NCBI GenBank assembly: GCA_020848995.1
Contig: JADLHA010000045.1
Location: 1 to 37,826, forward strand
DNA from: Saprospiraceae bacterium
GTDB lineage: Bacteria; Bacteroidota; Bacteroidia; Chitinophagales; Saprospiraceae
Reading direction: 5' to 3'
Length of the DNA: 37,826 bases
Numbering within the stretch: position 1 is the first letter of the stretch; each line of letters opens with the position of its first letter. Shown piece by piece: positions 25,103-34,693 of this stretch. The translations under genes and the position numbers were made by a program. The notes under the pieces were generated by a model. The model worked only from the letters and a program-made list of their open reading frames with translations, had not been told where the DNA came from and searched no databases.

Positions 25103-26029
25103 ATGCTTAGCAGGCAGTTGACAGATACGGTGCTGATGATCCGGCCGCTCCATTTCGGATTTAATGAACAGACGGCGGGGAGCAACAAATTCCAGCAAGC
25201 AGCTGCTGAAAATGAATACAGGAGTATAGCCGACAAAGCACGTAGTGAATTCGATGCCATGGTGGAGGCCCTGCGCTCTCATGGACTTAAGGTCATCGTA
25301 TTCGAAGATCGCGACAGCCCTGTACTGCCAGATGCCGTTTTTCCCAACAACTGGATCTCAACCCACGAGGGTGGAATCGCCTTTACATACCCCATGTACG
25401 CACCCATTCGAAGGCTGGAGCGGCGCGACGACATCCTCCAATTTTTAGCCTCTCACTATAAGCTCCAAAAACGCTACAGCCTTGAGGCCCTGGAACCTCT
25501 AGGGCAATACCTCGAAGGAACGGGTTCCATGGTTCTAGATCGACTGAATCGCATTGCTTACGCCTGCCTGAGTCCTCGGACTGACGTTCAGGCCCTTCAC
25601 AAGTTTTCATTGCTCAGCGGGATGGAAATGCTTCCATTTCATGCGTTTGATGCCACAAATACCCCCATTTACCACACCAATGTGTTAATGGCCCTTGGTT
25701 GGGACTTTGTGGTTTGTTGTATAGACGCAGTTGCGCCTAGTGAGCGGGAAACACTGCTGCAGCAATTTGAGAATACGGAAAAAGAGCTCATACCAATAGA
25801 CCTGGACCAAATGTGCGCTTTTGCCGGTAATATGCTCGAATTGAGAACCCCGAACGACCAAAGAGTCATCGTATTGTCAGATACTGCGTACCACTCCCTT
25901 ACTTCCTTTCAAAGGCAACGTCTTAAATCCCGTTCGCACTTGTTGCCTGTTTCCATTCCTACCATCGAAAAATGCGGCGGGGGCAGCGCCAGGTGCATGA
26001 TAGCAGAGATCTTTCTGCTTCCTGCCTGA
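25103..26029 (+). CDS. Arginine deiminase-like hydrolase (CtlX-type)
   Basis: The 308-residue protein belongs to the guanidine-modifying superfamily (arginine deiminase, amidinotransferase, dimethylargininase). Conserved sites are LMIRPLHFGFNEQT near the N-terminus, LPDAVFPNNWISTHEGG (75-91), EGTGSMVLDR (138-147), the catalytic His191 in IYHTNVLM and the nucleophile Cys298 in CGGGSARCM. This pattern fits the CtlX proteins described as citrulline-utilisation hydrolases. The exact substrate is not proven by sequence. Met1 lies 4 bases after a -7 element and Met12 is an alternative start. Confidence 0.9.
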   Translation: MLSRQLTDTVLMIRPLHFGFNEQTAGSNKFQQAAAENEYRSIADKARSEFDAMVEALRSHGLKVIVFEDRDSPVLPDAVFPNNWISTHEGGIAFTYPMYAPIRRLERRDDILQFLASHYKLQKRYSLEALEPLGQYLEGTGSMVLDRLNRIAYACLSPRTDVQALHKFSLLSGMEMLPFHAFDATNTPIYHTNVLMALGWDFVVCCIDAVAPSERETLLQQFENTEKELIPIDLDQMCAFAGNMLELRTPNDQRVIVLSDTAYHSLTSFQRQRLKSRSHLLPVSIPTIEKCGGGSARCMIAEIFLLPA

Positions 26030-26086
26030 GCTTTGCTTTTATCAATTGCTTTACGGTTTCTTAATGTATTAAGATAATAAGGTATG

Positions 26087-26094
26087 TATTTTTG
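26087..26094 (+). promoter_or_regulatory. TAnnTTTG -7 promoter element for Oar-like receptor
   Basis: TATTTTTG lies 19 bases before ATG 26114. It overlaps an in-frame upstream ATG at 26084, which therefore cannot be the start. Confidence 0.6.
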
Positions 26095-26113
26095 CCCCGA
26101 TAAACCATCAAAT

Positions 26114-29100
26114 ATGTACCAAATCAAACCAGTCTCCCACGCGCATGTAGCGTTTAAAGTATTGAAATTCATTGTTATGTGTGTCCTTATGGGACTTCCG
26201 TTTTCATTGTGGTCTCAAGGGGTCACCACGTCTTCTATCGGAGGTGCCATTCGGGACGAGCAGGAACAGCCATTGATTGGAGCTACCATCAGGGCTACTC
26301 ACCTTCCTTCCGGTACGATTTACGGAGCGATCACCAACGAGCAAGGGCGTTTTCTGATCCAGGGAGTGCGGGTCGGTGGCCCGTTCAGGGTCATAGTTAC
26401 TTACGTTGGCTACGAAGAGGATGTCAAGGAAAATCTAATGACAAACCTGGGAGTTACAACCAACCACAATGTGCGTATGCGGCCAGCAAACATTGGACTG
26501 GAAGAAGTAATAGTCACCGAGGTGCGCAGCGGCATTTTTTCCAGTGAGCGAACGGGTGCATCGACAACTTTCGGCAATGAAATAGTCAATGCCCTTCCCA
26601 ATTCAGGCAGCCGCTCCATTACCAGCATCACGAGATACAATCCCAATGGCGATGGAAAGTCGTTTGGAGCCCAGGACAGTCGGCTCAACAATTTTACCAT
26701 TGATGGATCAGTCTTTAACAATGCCTTTGGACTTGGATCCGCTTCACAGGCAGGAGGGCGTACCGGGTCAACGGCTATTTCACTCGATGCCATTCAGGAA
26801 ATTCAAGTCAACGTGGCTCCTTTTGATGTGCGGCAGTCCGGGTTTGTAGGATCTGGACTCAATGCGGTAACTCGTTCAGGTACCAACCGCTTTCAGGGTT
26901 CCGCCTTTTACAATTTTCGCAACAACGATCTTCAGGGCGCCAGAGCGGGAGACAATAGAGTGGCCAGCACTCAGTTTGACGAGATCATCATGGGTCTTCG
27001 CCTCGGAGGCCCAATCATTAAAGACAAGCTTTTCTTTTTTGTGGCTGCAGAGACGGTTGAAAAAACAGAACCGGCAACGAGCTTTGTTGCGAATGGTTCG
27101 ACAAATCCCGGAACGACAACGCGCGTGGAAAAGGCAGACCTTGACAATCTGAGTCTCTTTCTCAAGGAAAAGTACAATTACGTAACGGGGCCTTATGAAA
27201 ATTTCAACAGCGCAACGACATCTGAGAAATTTTTGGCAAGGTTAGATTACAACCTGAATTTAAAGAACAAATTGTCCCTGCGATACATCCATCACGATTC
27301 TCAAGCCGATCAACTCATTAGCGATTCAAGATCTCTTGGTGCGGGAGATCGCAGAACCAGGATTGATGCAATGGCCTATCAAAACAGTGGTTATGCCATT
27401 CTGGACAATACCCGGTCTATTGTCGGAGAATGGAATTCGTCTTTGACGAGTTCGCTGTTTAATAAGTTAGTAGTCGGGTACGATTACCAGAACGAAGATC
27501 GCAAGACCAATGTCGCTGTTTTTCCAACGGTCGACATCCTGAAGGACAACAAAACCTATATCTCCTTTGGTTACGATCCATTTACACCTTCCAATAAGTT
27601 GAATTACAATACGTTGCACGTCACTAATGACCTTAGCTACGGCACCGGAAAGCACAATTTCACCTTTGGAGTGAATTACGAACACTACAAGTCCAATAAC
27701 TTGTTTTTCCCTGGGTCAAACGGCGTTTATGTTTTCAATTCACTTGATGACTTTTATGCTGCTGCCAACAGTGATGCCGACACTTCACCGGTTACCATCA
27801 ATAAATTTCAATTCAGATACTCTGCATTGGAAGGAGCTGCTGAGCCGCTTCAGGTACTGCAAATCAACCGGTTTGATGCGTATGTGCAAGACGAATACCA
27901 GGTAACCGATCGCCTTGTCGTTACAGCTTGAATCCGCGGAAACTACATTGTTTTTGATCAGACAGCTCTTGAAAATACAGTCATCTCTGGTCAAACGTAC
28001 GTTGACCAGCTTGGAAACAGAGATTACAAGATCAATACCGGTAAGCTGCCAGAAGCAAAAATCTTGCTTGAGCCGCGGTTGGGATTCAATTACAGAACCG
28101 GAAACAACAATCAACTCCAGTTGCGTGGAGGTACCGGTGTGTTTACCGGCAAACCGCCTTACGTTTGGGTTTCCAATCAGGTCGGTAACAATGGCATTCT
28201 GACTGGTTTCATTCAAGCTGACAATTCAAGAACCTACCGATTTACGCCAAATGTGAGTGAATTCATTCCATCAACGCCTACGCTCCCAAGTACATTTGAC
28301 ATTGCCGCCACCGACAACGACTACAAATTCCCCCAGGTGTGGAAGTCAGATCTGGCAGCTGACTACCGGCTGCCGTTCGGTGCCATCGCAACCGTCGAAC
28401 TGATGTACAATAAAAATGTCAATGCTGTTCGGTATTTTGATGCTAACCTGGAACCGGCGGCAGACACCGCTAAATTTAGAGGTCCCGATACGAGATCGCG
28501 TTTCCCGGGTTCTTATGTCAGCGGATCACAGGTCAACTCTGCAACCCGGATCAATGACAACGTTGCCCGCGCTGCAGTCATGACTACAACCGATGAGGGT
28601 TTTTACCGGGCACTTACCTTTAAGCTGGAATTGCCCAATTGGCGAGGGCTTACCGCTATGCTGGCCTACACGCGCAGTGAGGCTAAGGATTTGATGTCAG
28701 CCGGATCCATAGCTTCCGGATCATTTACAGGTCTGCGCACGGTAGAGGGCAACAATAAGCCCGTGCTATCTTGGTCTGATTTTGACATCCCTCACCGAGT
28801 CATTGGATACCTCGGCTACCGCCTTGAATATGGGGATGCACGGGGCGGTGCCACGCAAGTTTACCTTTCTTACGCAGGGGCGCAATCGGCCCGTTATTCT
28901 TATGTATATGCGGGCGACATGAATGGTGATGGAATCCAAAACAATGACCTTTTGTTTGTCCCGCAAAAGGGTGCTGACCTGAGCTGGGAAGAATTTTCAG
29001 TAACCCAATCCAATGGAACCAAGACGACATTTACCGCTGCAGACCAAGCGGCAGCTTTTGATGCATTCATCGAACAATCCAGTTACCTTCGCGATAAACG

Positions 29101-29449
29101 AGGTGGCTATTCAGAGCGGAATGGCCTATTGTATCCGTGGTTACATCGCTTTGACTTGTCGTTTGTACAGGAATTCTACCTGAACATTGGCCATAGAAAA
29201 AATACCCTGCAATTGCGGTTGGATATGTTCAATGTTGGCAATTTCATCAATTCTGATTGGGGAGTTGGAAATACTTTGATTACAGACAGACCCCTGAGTT
29301 TCAGAAAGGTCGTCGATGGCGCACCTGTTTACAGACTTGCCACTCAGAACATCAACGGAACAACTTCCCTGATCCGCGACGCCTTGATCTCCAGCGCTTC
29401 GGGTTCTGATGTCTGGCAGGCCCAGGTAGGGATCCGCTACATTTTTTGA
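26114..29449 (+). pseudogene. Oar-like TonB-dependent receptor interrupted by one in-frame TGA
   Basis: The frame encodes a 1111-residue outer-membrane receptor of the Oar type, split by a TGA at 27929-27931 (codon 606). Before it come a signal peptide (MGLPFSLWSQG), a carboxypeptidase-regulatory domain (IGGAIRDEQEQPLIGATI), a plug with RLNNFTIDGSVFNNAFG, and half of the barrel. After it the same frame runs on without a break (IRGNYIVFDQTALEN) to the terminal Phe of IRYIF. The context VVTA-stop-IRGN fits a lost glycine, GGA to TGA. The two halves alone would not make a working barrel. It may be a real recent nonsense mutation, a strain variant or a sequencing error. Confidence 0.9.
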
Positions 29450-29570
29450 CCCTGGTGCAGAGTAGGGCACATTATTTGGAGATGATTTTTGGGCCCTGTT
29501 CAATCTCTGGTTGGCCTTGGGGTTAAGCGCCTAATTGGTTTAATGCAGGCAACGGAAGGAGCAATTGTTT

Positions 29571-29578
29571 TAATTTTG
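29571..29578 (+). promoter_or_regulatory. TAnnTTTG -7 promoter element for lamin-tail protein operon
   Basis: TAATTTTG lies 11 bases before ATG 29590 and would drive this gene and the patatin gene behind it. Confidence 0.6.
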
Positions 29579-29589
29579 TAAAAAAAAGC

Positions 29590-31266
29590 ATGCGCAACAT
29601 TATCTGCTCCGCCGTTTTGTCCTTTGCCAGTGTGTCGCTTTTTAGCCAATTTGTGATCAGCGAGATCATGTTCAACCCTCCCGAGAGTGGAACTGATTTT
29701 CTGGAATACATTGAAATTCAAAACATCGGCAATGCACCTCTGAACGCCCGGGATTATTCTATCCTGGATGCCATAGTATTCACGTTTCCCGATACGATGG
29801 TCATTCCTGGTGGTTTTTTATTGGTTGCGGTGGATAGTGCAAAATTGGATTCGATCACGGGTGCACGTGCATTCAAATGGCGCAGCGGCGGACTTCGAAA
29901 CACAGACGAGGTCATTACTTTGCTGGATCCTGGTGGACAATTCGCAGACAGTGTACATTACTTCAGCAGCTGGGCGAACGAAGCCAGCGGCAATGGAGCA
30001 AGCCTTGCCCTCTGTCGCCCTGCAGCGGATAACAGCCTGTCTGTATACTGGAGACCTTCGACTGCAGAACTGGGAGCCGTGGTTAACGGAAAGTCTTTAT
30101 TAGGGACCCCCGGAGCCCCTAACAGGATCGATTGCGCAGATTACACGATCTTTGCACAGTCGTCGTGGTTTGATCCGGACGATCTTGAGATTTTTACCGG
30201 TGAACGGGTCGAGTGGGCGAACGTATCAGGAACGCACAATGTAAATGGCGGTAAAAATGTCTTCCCGTCTAATCCAGTTTCTTTTTACAGCGGAGCGCCA
30301 TCGTCGTCAGCCTGGTCATTCATTCACCAGTTTGACATTCCTGGTGATTACGATTACCAATGCGACGTTCATTCAGGGGCAGGAATGCTGGGCAAGATCC
30401 GCGTTCGCATGCGAGACCTCAACTACCCCCTTATCGACATTGCCGTTTTGCGCTCGACGGACCAAAATGGTTTTCCGGATTCGCTCGACAAGCGCTTTAC
30501 CATCGAAGGGGTTGTCTATGGTGCAAATCTAAGGCCGTCAGGACTCCAGTTTACGGTTATGGATGGCCAGGGCAATGGAATTGGGATTTTTAACAGTTCC
30601 GGGAACCTCGGCTATCAGGTCCAGGAAGGCGATATGCTTCGCATTAAGGGAGTGGTCAACCAGTTCAATGGTCTTACTCAGCTTTTACCCGACAGCATTT
30701 TTCGACTTTCCACCGGAAATGCACTCGTTGACCCTCTTGCGGTGGTCCAATTAGATGAATTTTCAGAGTCGAGATTGGTTAAGCTGGAGGCTGTCGAACT
30801 CGTCGATCCTCAGACATGGACGAATTCGCCCTTAGGATTCACCGTTAAGGTCACCAATGGTACCCAAATTTTTGATATGCGCATCGACAACGATGTCGAC
30901 ATTCACGGCACTCCGGCTCCAGATGGCAAATTTAATGTTACGGGCATCGGCTCGCAGTTTGATGTAACGAGTCCTTATTTTGAAGACTACCAAATAATCC
31001 CCCGGTATCTCAAGGACATCGTGCGCATCAGCAACAATCAGGATGCCAGTTATGAACAAGTGTTCATTTACCCCAATCCTGCAACTGACCAACTGTTCAT
31101 TCAATCGGAACGACCATGGGATCGCATTGAAATTTTTGATTCCTGGGGAACCTGTATTTATCAATCCTCTTTTGTCCCGGTGTTGCATCCCGAACTGCCA
31201 AGGGGCCTTTATCTGCTCCGATTGTCTGGAGGCACAACGCAGGTGTTTAAGCTCATCATTCAATAG
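29590..31266 (+). CDS. T9SS-exported lamin-tail / cupredoxin / OB-fold protein
   Basis: The 558-residue protein has a signal peptide (to about Gln20) and a lamin-tail domain at about 21-130 (FVISEIMFNPPESGTDFLEYIEIQN). A plastocyanin-like domain at about 185-275 has a complete type 1 copper site: His216 in GTHNV, and Cys258, His261 and Met266 in YQCDVHSGAGMLGK, with the C-x2-H-x4-M spacing of plastocyanin. An OB-fold region of the extracellular-nuclease type follows (about 285-475, VVNQFNGLTQLLPDSI). It ends in a T9SS type A sorting domain (VFIYPNPATDQLFI ... KLIIQ). I infer a surface-attached copper protein; its redox partner is unknown. The patatin gene starts 6 bases later. Confidence 0.9.
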   Translation: MRNIICSAVLSFASVSLFSQFVISEIMFNPPESGTDFLEYIEIQNIGNAPLNARDYSILDAIVFTFPDTMVIPGGFLLVAVDSAKLDSITGARAFKWRSGGLRNTDEVITLLDPGGQFADSVHYFSSWANEASGNGASLALCRPAADNSLSVYWRPSTAELGAVVNGKSLLGTPGAPNRIDCADYTIFAQSSWFDPDDLEIFTGERVEWANVSGTHNVNGGKNVFPSNPVSFYSGAPSSSAWSFIHQFDIPGDYDYQCDVHSGAGMLGKIRVRMRDLNYPLIDIAVLRSTDQNGFPDSLDKRFTIEGVVYGANLRPSGLQFTVMDGQGNGIGIFNSSGNLGYQVQEGDMLRIKGVVNQFNGLTQLLPDSIFRLSTGNALVDPLAVVQLDEFSESRLVKLEAVELVDPQTWTNSPLGFTVKVTNGTQIFDMRIDNDVDIHGTPAPDGKFNVTGIGSQFDVTSPYFEDYQIIPRYLKDIVRISNNQDASYEQVFIYPNPATDQLFIQSERPWDRIEIFDSWGTCIYQSSFVPVLHPELPRGLYLLRLSGGTTQVFKLIIQ

Positions 31267-31272
31267 ACCTGC

Positions 31273-32037
31273 ATGTTGAATGTTGGCCTGACGCTTTCAG
31301 GTGGTGGCGCACGTGGTATTTACCATATAGGCGTCTTAAAAGCTATGGAGGAGTTTGGAATACGTCCTTCTGTACTTTCCGGCTCCAGCGCAGGCGCTTT
31401 GGTTGCTACTCTTTATGCCAATGGCTTACCCGCCGATGAGCTTCGAAAAATTGCTGCCTCAACCCGTTGGTTCAATTTCCTGAAACCAGGTCTGCCTTCC
31501 CGGGGGTTGATTGGTATGGAATACATGGAACAAGTACTTCGTCAGTACCTTCCAGCCGATCGATTTGAAGCCTTAAGGATGCCTTGCTATGTTACAGCAA
31601 CCAACGTGTCGCGTGGAATACTTCGCATATTTAACACCGGCGAGATCATCCGTCCAACACTGGCATCAGCCTCTGTACCCATGTTGTTCAAACCTGTAAA
31701 AATTGACGGAGAACTTTATTTGGATGGTGGGATTATTATGAATCTTCCCGCCCAGGTCATCCGCGATCAGTGCGATTTTCTCATTGGAGTCAACCTAACT
31801 CCCGTTGTAACTCTTGATGATGCAGATTTAAATTCTGGTCTCAAAATCCTTACCCGCGTGTTGGAACTCTCCATTGACAACGTTGCGCAAAATCAAAAAC
31901 AGTTGTGCAATTTACTCATTGAGAGTCCGGAAATTGCTAAGATATCCAAATTTGATTTAAAAGAACACGAACAACTTTATCAGATGGGCTATTCCATGGC
32001 GAAAGTCGCGATCAGGAATAGCGGTTTAGGCGTCTGA
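31273..32037 (+). CDS. Patatin-like phospholipase
   Basis: The 254-residue lipid acyl hydrolase has the oxyanion loop SGGGARG (9-15), the nucleophile elbow GSSAG with Ser39, and the dyad Asp151 in LYLDGGIIMN, so all catalytic parts of the patatin/RssA group are present. There is no signal peptide or barrel domain, indicating a cytoplasmic RssA-like enzyme. It follows the lamin-tail gene by 6 bases and ends 7 bases before the convergent phosphoribosyltransferase gene. Confidence 0.93.
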   Translation: MLNVGLTLSGGGARGIYHIGVLKAMEEFGIRPSVLSGSSAGALVATLYANGLPADELRKIAASTRWFNFLKPGLPSRGLIGMEYMEQVLRQYLPADRFEALRMPCYVTATNVSRGILRIFNTGEIIRPTLASASVPMLFKPVKIDGELYLDGGIIMNLPAQVIRDQCDFLIGVNLTPVVTLDDADLNSGLKILTRVLELSIDNVAQNQKQLCNLLIESPEIAKISKFDLKEHEQLYQMGYSMAKVAIRNSGLGV

Positions 32038-32044
32038 AAGAAGG

Positions 32045-32539
32045 TCAACACAATTCCACCATCCAATCATCACCCGAGGAGATCTGGACTTCTATGTGGT
32101 CCTTCACCGTAGTGGCAAGTCTCATGCCATGATAGCTGATCTCAACGGGAAATCTCTTGTGCATGCGTTCAACCAGGACGGCTGTTTCTATGGATTTGGG
32201 CTTGGTCTGCATTAGGCAACCCAACGCATAGAACATGGTCCTGCCGGAATTTGAGACGTCATCTACCAGGATGACGGTCTTATTCAGAAGTTGCTGTGGT
32301 TTAAAATCCAATTCAACACCCTCGCTTACGGGATGCTTCTTATTCATTCGGACCTGACCTATGGTACATTGGATGGCACTTTGCTCCTGCAAGGCTCTCT
32401 GAAGCTGCCTGGCGACGGTTGCGCCCTTCTCCAGAATTCCTATGAGAACCAGCTCAGATTCTTCGGCATGGCGCTCAATCATCTCGATTGCCATGCGTTT
32501 GAATTTTTGACGGATTTGATCTTTGGTGAGAATAATCAT
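32045..32539 (-). CDS. PyrR-like phosphoribosyltransferase
   Basis: The 164-residue type I phosphoribosyltransferase has the PRPP-binding motif VILVDDVSNSGRT (89-101), preceded by the flexible loop region. The N-terminal helix and the LIGILEKGATVARQL segment follow the PyrR pattern (regulator of pyrimidine genes with uracil phosphoribosyltransferase activity). The characteristic PyrR C-terminus is weak, so I name only the family. On the minus strand GAATTTTG at 32563-32570 is a one-off -7 element for it. Confidence 0.85.
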   Translation of the reverse strand: MIILTKDQIRQKFKRMAIEMIERHAEESELVLIGILEKGATVARQLQRALQEQSAIQCTIGQVRMNKKHPVSEGVELDFKPQQLLNKTVILVDDVSNSGRTMFYALGCLMQTKPKSIETAVLVERMHKRFPVEISYHGMRLATTVKDHIEVQISSGDDWMVELC

Positions 32540-32601
32540 AATTTTAAGCCTCGATGTATCGGCAAAATTCTCAAATTTGGCGGAATTGACAGCATAACAT
32601 T

Positions 32602-33915
32602 ATGTTTCAGGCGCTTGTATTTATTGGTGTAACTGCCATCGTGGGGTACTTTGCCTTACCGAAATACTTCGCTATTGTGAAGGCCATATCAATCGGCAGG
32701 GCTGCTCCAGCGGCCGGATCAGCAGGTGACCGATGGAAAAATATGCTCCTGTTTGCTCTGGGGCAGAAGAAAATGTTTGCCAGACCACTCGCCGGCATAT
32801 TTCATTTGTTCATATACCTTGCTTTTCTGTTTACCCAACTGGAGGCCATTGAAATATTCATTGACGGCATTAGCGGAGACCACCGTTTTTTTGCAGGAAG
32901 GATCGGCTTACTCTATCCCCTGTTGATCAACCTGATTGAAGTCCTTTCCGCGTTGGCCCTGATCGCCACTGCAGTCTTTCTTATTCGTCGCAACGTATTG
33001 AAAGTCAATCGGTTTCATAAACTGGAACTGGCAGGATGGCCCTTTCGCGATGCCAACGTCATCCTCGTGGGAGAAATTCTGCTCGTGATCAGTATTTTAA
33101 TGATGAATGGGGCATATCAGTCACTGGCATTGAAATTTCCGGATATTTATCCGGATGGGGGGACGTTTTACCTGTCGGCCCTGCTCACCCAACCCTCATT
33201 CAATGGGCATTTGGCTCCTTATGCGAGCTTGTGTGAACGACTGTTCTGGTGGTCCCATTACCTCGTGATTTTAGGATTCGTCGCCTACCTCCCTTTTTCA
33301 AAGCACCTGCACATTTTTTTGGCTTTCCCAAGCAGTTACTACGGCAACCAGCAGGGAAGGGGTAAGATGGATAAAATTCAGGGCGTAGAAAGGGAGGTGC
33401 GGGAAATGCTCGGTATGGATCCCGGTGCTCCGCCTGATGACGAGCCTCAGTTTGGTGCTGCGGATATCCACCACCTGGACCGCATCACCCTGTTGCAGGC
33501 ATTTTCCTGCACCGAATGTGGAAGATGCACCTCAGAATGTCCAGCCAATCAGACCGGCAAGCGACTGAGTCCTCGCAAAATCATTATGGATATCCGGGAT
33601 CGTTGCGAAGAAGTAGTCAAAAATTCAAGCTTCCAGCACAAGGAAAATGGAGAAATTGACATTCTTGATGGGAAAAGTCTGTTCGACCGGATAAGCCGTG
33701 AGGAGATCTATGCCTGTACGACCTGCAATGCCTGCGTTGAGGCATGCCCGGTATTGATCAACCCTCTTCATACCATCCTCGAAATGCGCCGGTGGGACGT
33801 TCTGATGCAAGGGGCAGGCCCCACTTCATGGACAACCCTGTTCAATAGCCTGGAAAACAACCAGGCTGCCTGGTCAATGCCGGGTGGACGCACGGACTGG
33901 ATGCAAACCAATTGA
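32602..33915 (+). CDS. Membrane haem b / 4Fe-4S protein, HdrC-NarI fusion type
   Basis: The 437-residue protein has about five to six membrane helices in residues 1-245, with histidines placed as possible haem b ligands (His68 in GIFHLF, His219 in WWSHYLV, His235 and His237). A soluble part carries two 4Fe-4S motifs: Cys303, 306, 309, 313 (CTECGRCTSECP) and Cys372, 375, 378, 382 (CTTCNACVEACP). This matches NarI-like membrane domains fused to HdrC-type ferredoxins, which move electrons between the quinone pool and a cytoplasmic partner. The CCG-domain subunit starts one base after it. Confidence 0.9.
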   Translation: MFQALVFIGVTAIVGYFALPKYFAIVKAISIGRAAPAAGSAGDRWKNMLLFALGQKKMFARPLAGIFHLFIYLAFLFTQLEAIEIFIDGISGDHRFFAGRIGLLYPLLINLIEVLSALALIATAVFLIRRNVLKVNRFHKLELAGWPFRDANVILVGEILLVISILMMNGAYQSLALKFPDIYPDGGTFYLSALLTQPSFNGHLAPYASLCERLFWWSHYLVILGFVAYLPFSKHLHIFLAFPSSYYGNQQGRGKMDKIQGVEREVREMLGMDPGAPPDDEPQFGAADIHHLDRITLLQAFSCTECGRCTSECPANQTGKRLSPRKIIMDIRDRCEEVVKNSSFQHKENGEIDILDGKSLFDRISREEIYACTTCNACVEACPVLINPLHTILEMRRWDVLMQGAGPTSWTTLFNSLENNQAAWSMPGGRTDWMQTN

Positions 33916-33916
33916 C

Positions 33917-34693
33917 ATGAAACCTGAATTGATGAGCGCTCTCGCGGCCAATGGCCAAAAGCCGGATGTTTTGTTCTGGGTCGGATGTGCCGGTAGTTAT
34001 GATGCCCGCGCACAACGCGTCACGAGAGCATTCTGCGCAATCCTCGATGAGATCGGCTACTCTTATGCCATCCTGGGGGATGAGGAGAAATGTACCGGAG
34101 ACCCTGCCCGGCGTGCCGGTAACGAATTCCTGTTCCAGATTCTCGCATTGCAGAACGTGGCCACTCTGAACCAATACGAGGTAAAGAAAATTGTCTGTAC
34201 CTGTCCCCATTGCTACAATACACTCAAAAATGATTACCCCGATTTTGGCGGTCAATACGACGTCATACATCATGCAGCTTTTCTCGATCAGTTGATTTCA
34301 GAGGGCAGGTTACGTCTAAAAACCAGCGTTTCTAAAGAGAAGGTCAGCTACCATGACTCCTGTTATCTGGGTCGGGCGAATGGGATATACGACGCCCCGC
34401 GAAATGTCCTGAGTGCACTGCGAAAAGACATCACCGAAATGGAGAGGTCGCGCGAACGCGGATTGTGCTGTGGGGCGGGTGGCTGTCAGATGTTCAAGGA
34501 GGAGGAAGCTGGAAATAAGCGCATCAATAGGGAGCGTGCAGAAGAAATCGCCCGACAAAACACTACGGCCGTTGTGGCAAATTGTCCATTCTGCCTGACC
34601 ATGTTAAGCGACGGACTCAAAGAGGCAGATTCCGCAGAACGCGTCATGGTTTACGACCTGGCTGAATTGGTATTGCAAAACTTACAACGATGA
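33917..34693 (+). CDS. CCG-domain (HdrB/LutA-like) Fe-S subunit
   Basis: The 258-residue protein carries two cysteine-rich CCG-type modules: WVGCAGSYDARAQRV with CTCPHCYN (Cys94-Cys99), and SYHDSCYLGR with LCCGAGGCQMF (Cys184, Cys185) and NCPFCL. HdrB-like proteins bind noncubane 4Fe-4S clusters and catalyse disulfide or quinone-linked electron transfer. The frame is open from 33884, but ATG 33917 follows the preceding stop by one base and removes an implausible leader. Its stop overlaps the next gene by 4 bases (ATGA). With its upstream neighbour it forms a split Hdr-like redox module. Confidence 0.9.
   Translation: MKPELMSALAANGQKPDVLFWVGCAGSYDARAQRVTRAFCAILDEIGYSYAILGDEEKCTGDPARRAGNEFLFQILALQNVATLNQYEVKKIVCTCPHCYNTLKNDYPDFGGQYDVIHHAAFLDQLISEGRLRLKTSVSKEKVSYHDSCYLGRANGIYDAPRNVLSALRKDITEMERSRERGLCCGAGGCQMFKEEEAGNKRINRERAEEIARQNTTAVVANCPFCLTMLSDGLKEADSAERVMVYDLAELVLQNLQR

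Noticed and set aside
26084-26113. Upstream ATG giving a ten-residue longer receptor N-terminus
   Set aside because: It overlaps the TATTTTTG promoter element, and the extension is not signal-peptide-like.
27929-27931. TGA recoded as glycine, as in SR1/Gracilibacteria
   Set aside because: Many other genes here end in TGA at the expected length (for example those ending at 5325 and 33915), and this is the only internal TGA seen.
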